Source: Corynebacterium uterequi | GTDB lineage: Bacteria; Actinomycetota; Actinomycetes; Mycobacteriales; Mycobacteriaceae | DNA length: 64,000 bases | Reading direction: 5' to 3' | Assembly: GCF_001021065.1 (NCBI RefSeq) | Contig: NZ_CP011546.1 | Location: 1 to 64,000 of the forward strand | Shown: positions 61,545 through 64,000 of the stretch, piece by piece | Layout: the number at the start of each line of letters is the position of its first letter | How positions within the stretch are numbered: position 1 is the first letter of the stretch | Translations under genes and position numbers: made by a program | The notes under the pieces: generated by a model | What the model was told of the DNA's origin: nothing | Database searches by the model: none | Seen by the model: the letters and a program-made list of their open reading frames with translations, nothing else

Positions 61545-62930
61545 GTGACCGCCCCCAGTCCTGAGCTGAGCAGTCGCGACCGGAAGTACCTCAGGTGGTA
61601 CAACATCGTCGGCTACGGAACCGGTGACATCGCCGGCAACGTGGTCTACGCGCTGCTCGCCGCGTTCCTCATGATCTTCCTCACCGACGAGATGGGCATG
61701 AACCCCGGCATCGTCGGCACACTCATGCTGCTGAGCAAGATCTTCGACGGCGCCAGCGACATAGTCTTCGGCGCCCTCATGGACCGCACCCGTTCCCGCT
61801 GGGGCAAGGCCCGGCCGTGGATGCTTTTCGCCTTCTTCGGCTGCGGGCTGACGCTTATCGGCATCTTCGCCATCCCGCCGTCGTTGGGGGCGACCGCGCA
61901 GTACGCGTGGTTCTTCATCTGCTACACGCTGCTCAACGCGGTGTTCTACACGGCGAACAACATCGCCTACTCGGCGCTGACCGCCCTGGTCACCCGCAAC
62001 GCCGACGAGCGCGTGCAGATGGGATCCGCCCGCTTCATCTTCGCCTTCGCCACCAACATGACCATCCAGTACGTGACGCTGAAGTTCGTCGCCGCCCTGG
62101 GTGGCGGCCCGGAGGCGTGGCGCAACGCGGCCATCGTCTACGTCATCATCGGCATCATCACCAACACGCTGGCCGTCTTCAGCGTCCGCGAGTTGCCCGA
62201 GGAGGAGCTGCCCGACGACGACGGCGCCACCGCCACCGACCCGGTTCCGCTGGGCGAGGGGATTGCGCTGCTGGTGCGTAACAAGTACTACCTGCTCATC
62301 CTTTTCCTGTACCTGACGAACCACTTCTACAACGCGTTCATCGGCACCGGCGTCTACTTCATGACGTACATCATGGGCGACGCGGACCTCTTGGCCCAGT
62401 TCGGCGTCATGCTTAACTTCCCGCCCATCGTCGCCTTGTTCCTCACCCCGATCCTGGTGACCAAGCTGGGCATGTACCGCCTCAACCTCGGTGCGTTCGC
62501 CATCGCCGTGCTCGGCCGAGGGATCGTTATCTACGGCGGCCTGCAGGCGGACCTTACTCTCATGCTCGTTGGCACGATCATCGGCTCCTTCGGCAGCAGC
62601 CCCATCAACGGCACGCTCAACGCGCTCATCGCCGAGGCGAGCGACCACACGTATCTCAAGAGCGGCAAGCGCATCGAGGGCCTCATGTACTCCTGCACCT
62701 CCTTGGGCGTGAAGCTCGGCGGCGGCCTCGGCACCGCCATGACGGGGTGGCTGCTGCAGTGGTCCGGCTACGACGGCACCGCGCAGACGCAAAAGGACGC
62801 CGCCTTGGCCATGATCTCTACGATGTACCTGTGGATTCCTTTCGTGCTCATGTGCATCATCACGATCCTCGTGTTCTTCCTGGACGTGGAGCGGGTCAAC
62901 GAGAAGCTGCGCCACCAACGACTGATGTAA
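61545..62930 (+). CDS. GPH-family sugar:cation symporter (MFS-type)
   Basis: The 461-residue transporter starts with GTG 61545 after AAGGAG (61533-61538). Twelve hydrophobic helices. Family motifs: YNIVGYGTGDIAGNVVYALL at the start, the conserved FDGASDIVFGALMDRTRSRWGKARPW loop, and NNIAYSALTALVT. This is the glycoside-pentoside-hexuronide group (MelB/LacS/LacY-like); together with lacZ upstream, a galactoside such as lactose is the likely substrate. It lacks the IIA domain of LacS. Confidence 0.92.
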   Translation: MTAPSPELSSRDRKYLRWYNIVGYGTGDIAGNVVYALLAAFLMIFLTDEMGMNPGIVGTLMLLSKIFDGASDIVFGALMDRTRSRWGKARPWMLFAFFGCGLTLIGIFAIPPSLGATAQYAWFFICYTLLNAVFYTANNIAYSALTALVTRNADERVQMGSARFIFAFATNMTIQYVTLKFVAALGGGPEAWRNAAIVYVIIGIITNTLAVFSVRELPEEELPDDDGATATDPVPLGEGIALLVRNKYYLLILFLYLTNHFYNAFIGTGVYFMTYIMGDADLLAQFGVMLNFPPIVALFLTPILVTKLGMYRLNLGAFAIAVLGRGIVIYGGLQADLTLMLVGTIIGSFGSSPINGTLNALIAEASDHTYLKSGKRIEGLMYSCTSLGVKLGGGLGTAMTGWLLQWSGYDGTAQTQKDAALAMISTMYLWIPFVLMCIITILVFFLDVERVNEKLRHQRLM

Positions 62931-64000
62931 CCCTGGCCACGGCCGACGACACCCGCGACGCCTTCGCCCGCGCCCGCACGGCGCAGGCGGCGTGGCGCGA
63001 GTGGCCCGTCGAGCAGCGACGGGCGGTGTTCCTGCGCTACCACGACCTGCTGCTTCGGCGTCAGGATGAGGTCATGGACCTCATCCAGGAGGAGTCCGGC
63101 AAGAACCGCCTCAGCGCCCACGAGGAGGTCCTCGATTCGGCGATGACCGCCCGGCACTACGCCAACCGGGCCCGCGCACTGCTTAAGCCGCGCCGGGTCA
63201 CCGCCACCCTCCCCGGGATCACGCGGGTGTGGGTGCAGCGCGAGCCGGTCGGCGTGGTGGGCATCATCGCGCCGTGGAACTACCCGCTGACCATGGCCGG
63301 CTCCGACGCCTTCGCCGCGCTCATGGCCGGCAACGCCGTGGTACTCAAGCCTGCCAGCCACACCCCGCGCACGGCGCTGCTGCTCGCCGAGCTGCTCGGC
63401 GAGGCCGGCCTGCCGGAGGATGTGTTTAGTGTGCTGCCGGGCCGCGGCGACGAGGTGGGCGCGGTCATCGTCGAGCACTGCGACTACCTCATGTTCACCG
63501 GTTCCACCGCCACCGGCCGCGAGCTGGCAGCCCAGGCTGGGCGTCGGCTCATCGGCTTCTCCGCGGAGCTGGGCGGCAAGAACGCCATGATCGTCGCCGA
63601 CGACGCCGACATCGCCAAGGCCGCCCGCGGCGCGCTCAATGCCTGTTTCTCCAACGCCGGCCAGCTGTGCATTTCCATCGAACGCATCTACGTCCACGAG
63701 TCGGTGGCCGAGGAGTTCACCGCCGAATTTGTGCGCCACGTCAACGCCATGACGGTCGGCCCCGGCCGCGGCTGGGAGGTGGACATGGGCTCGCTCATCT
63801 CCGAGGAGCACGCTCAGCGAGTATCCGAGCTGGTCGACGACGCCGTGCGCGAAGGTGCCACCGTGCTCACCGGGGCGACGAGCCTGGGCGGGCGCTTCTA
63901 CGCGCCCACCGTCCTCGCCGACGTCCCACCGCAGGCGCGGCTGTACCGCGAGGAGGTGTTCGGGCCGGTGGTGTACGTGGAGACGGTCGCCAGCAACGAC
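62852..64000 (+). CDS. Aldehyde dehydrogenase (succinate-semialdehyde type), cut by the window end
   Basis: From about 62930 onward the frame reads a clear NAD(P)-dependent aldehyde dehydrogenase: AFARARTAQAAWREWPVEQR, GIIAPWNYPLTMAGSDAFAA, the NAD-site FTGSTATGRELA, ELGGKNAMIVADDAD (catalytic Glu), CFSNAGQLCISIERIYV (catalytic Cys in GQLC). It resembles GabD2-type enzymes. The 5' end is odd: no start codon exists between the transporter stop and the conserved part. The nearest in-frame GTG codons (62852, 62831) lie inside the transporter gene, and the usual N-terminal ~40-50 residues are missing. It may be truncated by recombination. It runs off the right edge. Confidence 0.8.
   Translation, partial: MHHHDPRVLPGRGAGQREAAPPTTDVTLATADDTRDAFARARTAQAAWREWPVEQRRAVFLRYHDLLLRRQDEVMDLIQEESGKNRLSAHEEVLDSAMTARHYANRARALLKPRRVTATLPGITRVWVQREPVGVVGIIAPWNYPLTMAGSDAFAALMAGNAVVLKPASHTPRTALLLAELLGEAGLPEDVFSVLPGRGDEVGAVIVEHCDYLMFTGSTATGRELAAQAGRRLIGFSAELGGKNAMIVADDADIAKAARGALNACFSNAGQLCISIERIYVHESVAEEFTAEFVRHVNAMTVGPGRGWEVDMGSLISEEHAQRVSELVDDAVREGATVLTGATSLGGRFYAPTVLADVPPQARLYREEVFGPVVYVETVASND

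Overview
This is a chromosomal window from a high-GC mycolic-acid actinobacterium, almost certainly a Corynebacterium. The evidence is the dnaA-oriC-dnaN-recF-DUF721-gyrB order, gyrA followed by a DUF3566 gene and tRNA-Ile/tRNA-Ala, a fhaA-fhaB-pstP-rodA-pbpA-pknA-pknB locus with crgA next to it, and a C50-carotenoid (decaprenoxanthin-type) crt cluster with crtYe/crtYf/crtEb. I cannot name the species from sequence alone. Base 1 is the first base of dnaA. There is no rRNA, CRISPR array or prophage. Layout: 1-7.7 kb holds dnaA, oriC, dnaN, recF, a DciA-like gene and gyrB. 7.7-9.3 kb holds a small unknown gene, a LytTR regulator with a DUF3021 membrane partner, and tRNA-Ala(CGC). 9.3-13.6 kb is a 1290-residue repetitive surface protein with a G9 tract in its upstream region. 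13.6-16.2 kb is a decayed AAA-ATPase gene with an intact ISL3-type insertion sequence (perfect 8-bp target duplication) near its 3' end. 16.3-22.6 kb is a DUF6918-like gene and the carotenoid operon, led by a family 2 glycosyltransferase. 22.6-26.5 kb is a probable toxin-antitoxin pair, gyrA, a DUF3566 gene and two tRNAs. 26.6-35.7 kb carries an amino-acid permease, an ArsR regulator, a membrane/coiled-coil protein, metF-metE, a GT-C family glycosyltransferase, cyclophilin and a rhomboid protease. 35.7-38.7 kb contains a second DnaA-box cluster, a Tat/lipoprotein-type unknown, crgA and an array of palindromic repeats. 38.7-47.9 kb is the Ser/Thr kinase and cell-shape operon. 48-51.4 kb has tRNA-Leu, a GNAT acetyltransferase, an SDR enzyme and an AlbA/Schlafen-type ATPase bracketed by 73-bp direct repeats. 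51.4-58.6 kb is an oligopeptide ABC transporter operon next to an M20 peptidase. 58.6-64 kb is a lacZ-sugar symporter operon followed by an aldehyde dehydrogenase that runs off the window. How the genes work together: the core supplies replication initiation and supercoiling (DnaA/DnaN/RecF/Gyr), division and peptidoglycan control (FhaA/FhaB/PstP/RodA/PbpA/PknA/PknB/CrgA), C50 pigment synthesis (CrtE to CrtB to CrtI to CrtEb plus CrtYe/Yf), methionine synthesis (MetF feeding MetE), and peptide and galactoside uptake coupled to intracellular hydrolysis. The accessory signals that most deserve attention are: (a) two lone ATPase genes (one dead, one intact), each bracketed by direct repeats; (b) a palindromic repeat family built on ACTATGCCGGGCATAGT, with four copies beside crgA and one beside the AlbA unit; (c) a 19-bp back-to-back pair of consensus DnaA boxes 36 kb from dnaA; (d) the G9 tract ahead of the surface protein; and (e) a mirrored pair of 17-bp sites in the gap before the carotenoid operon.
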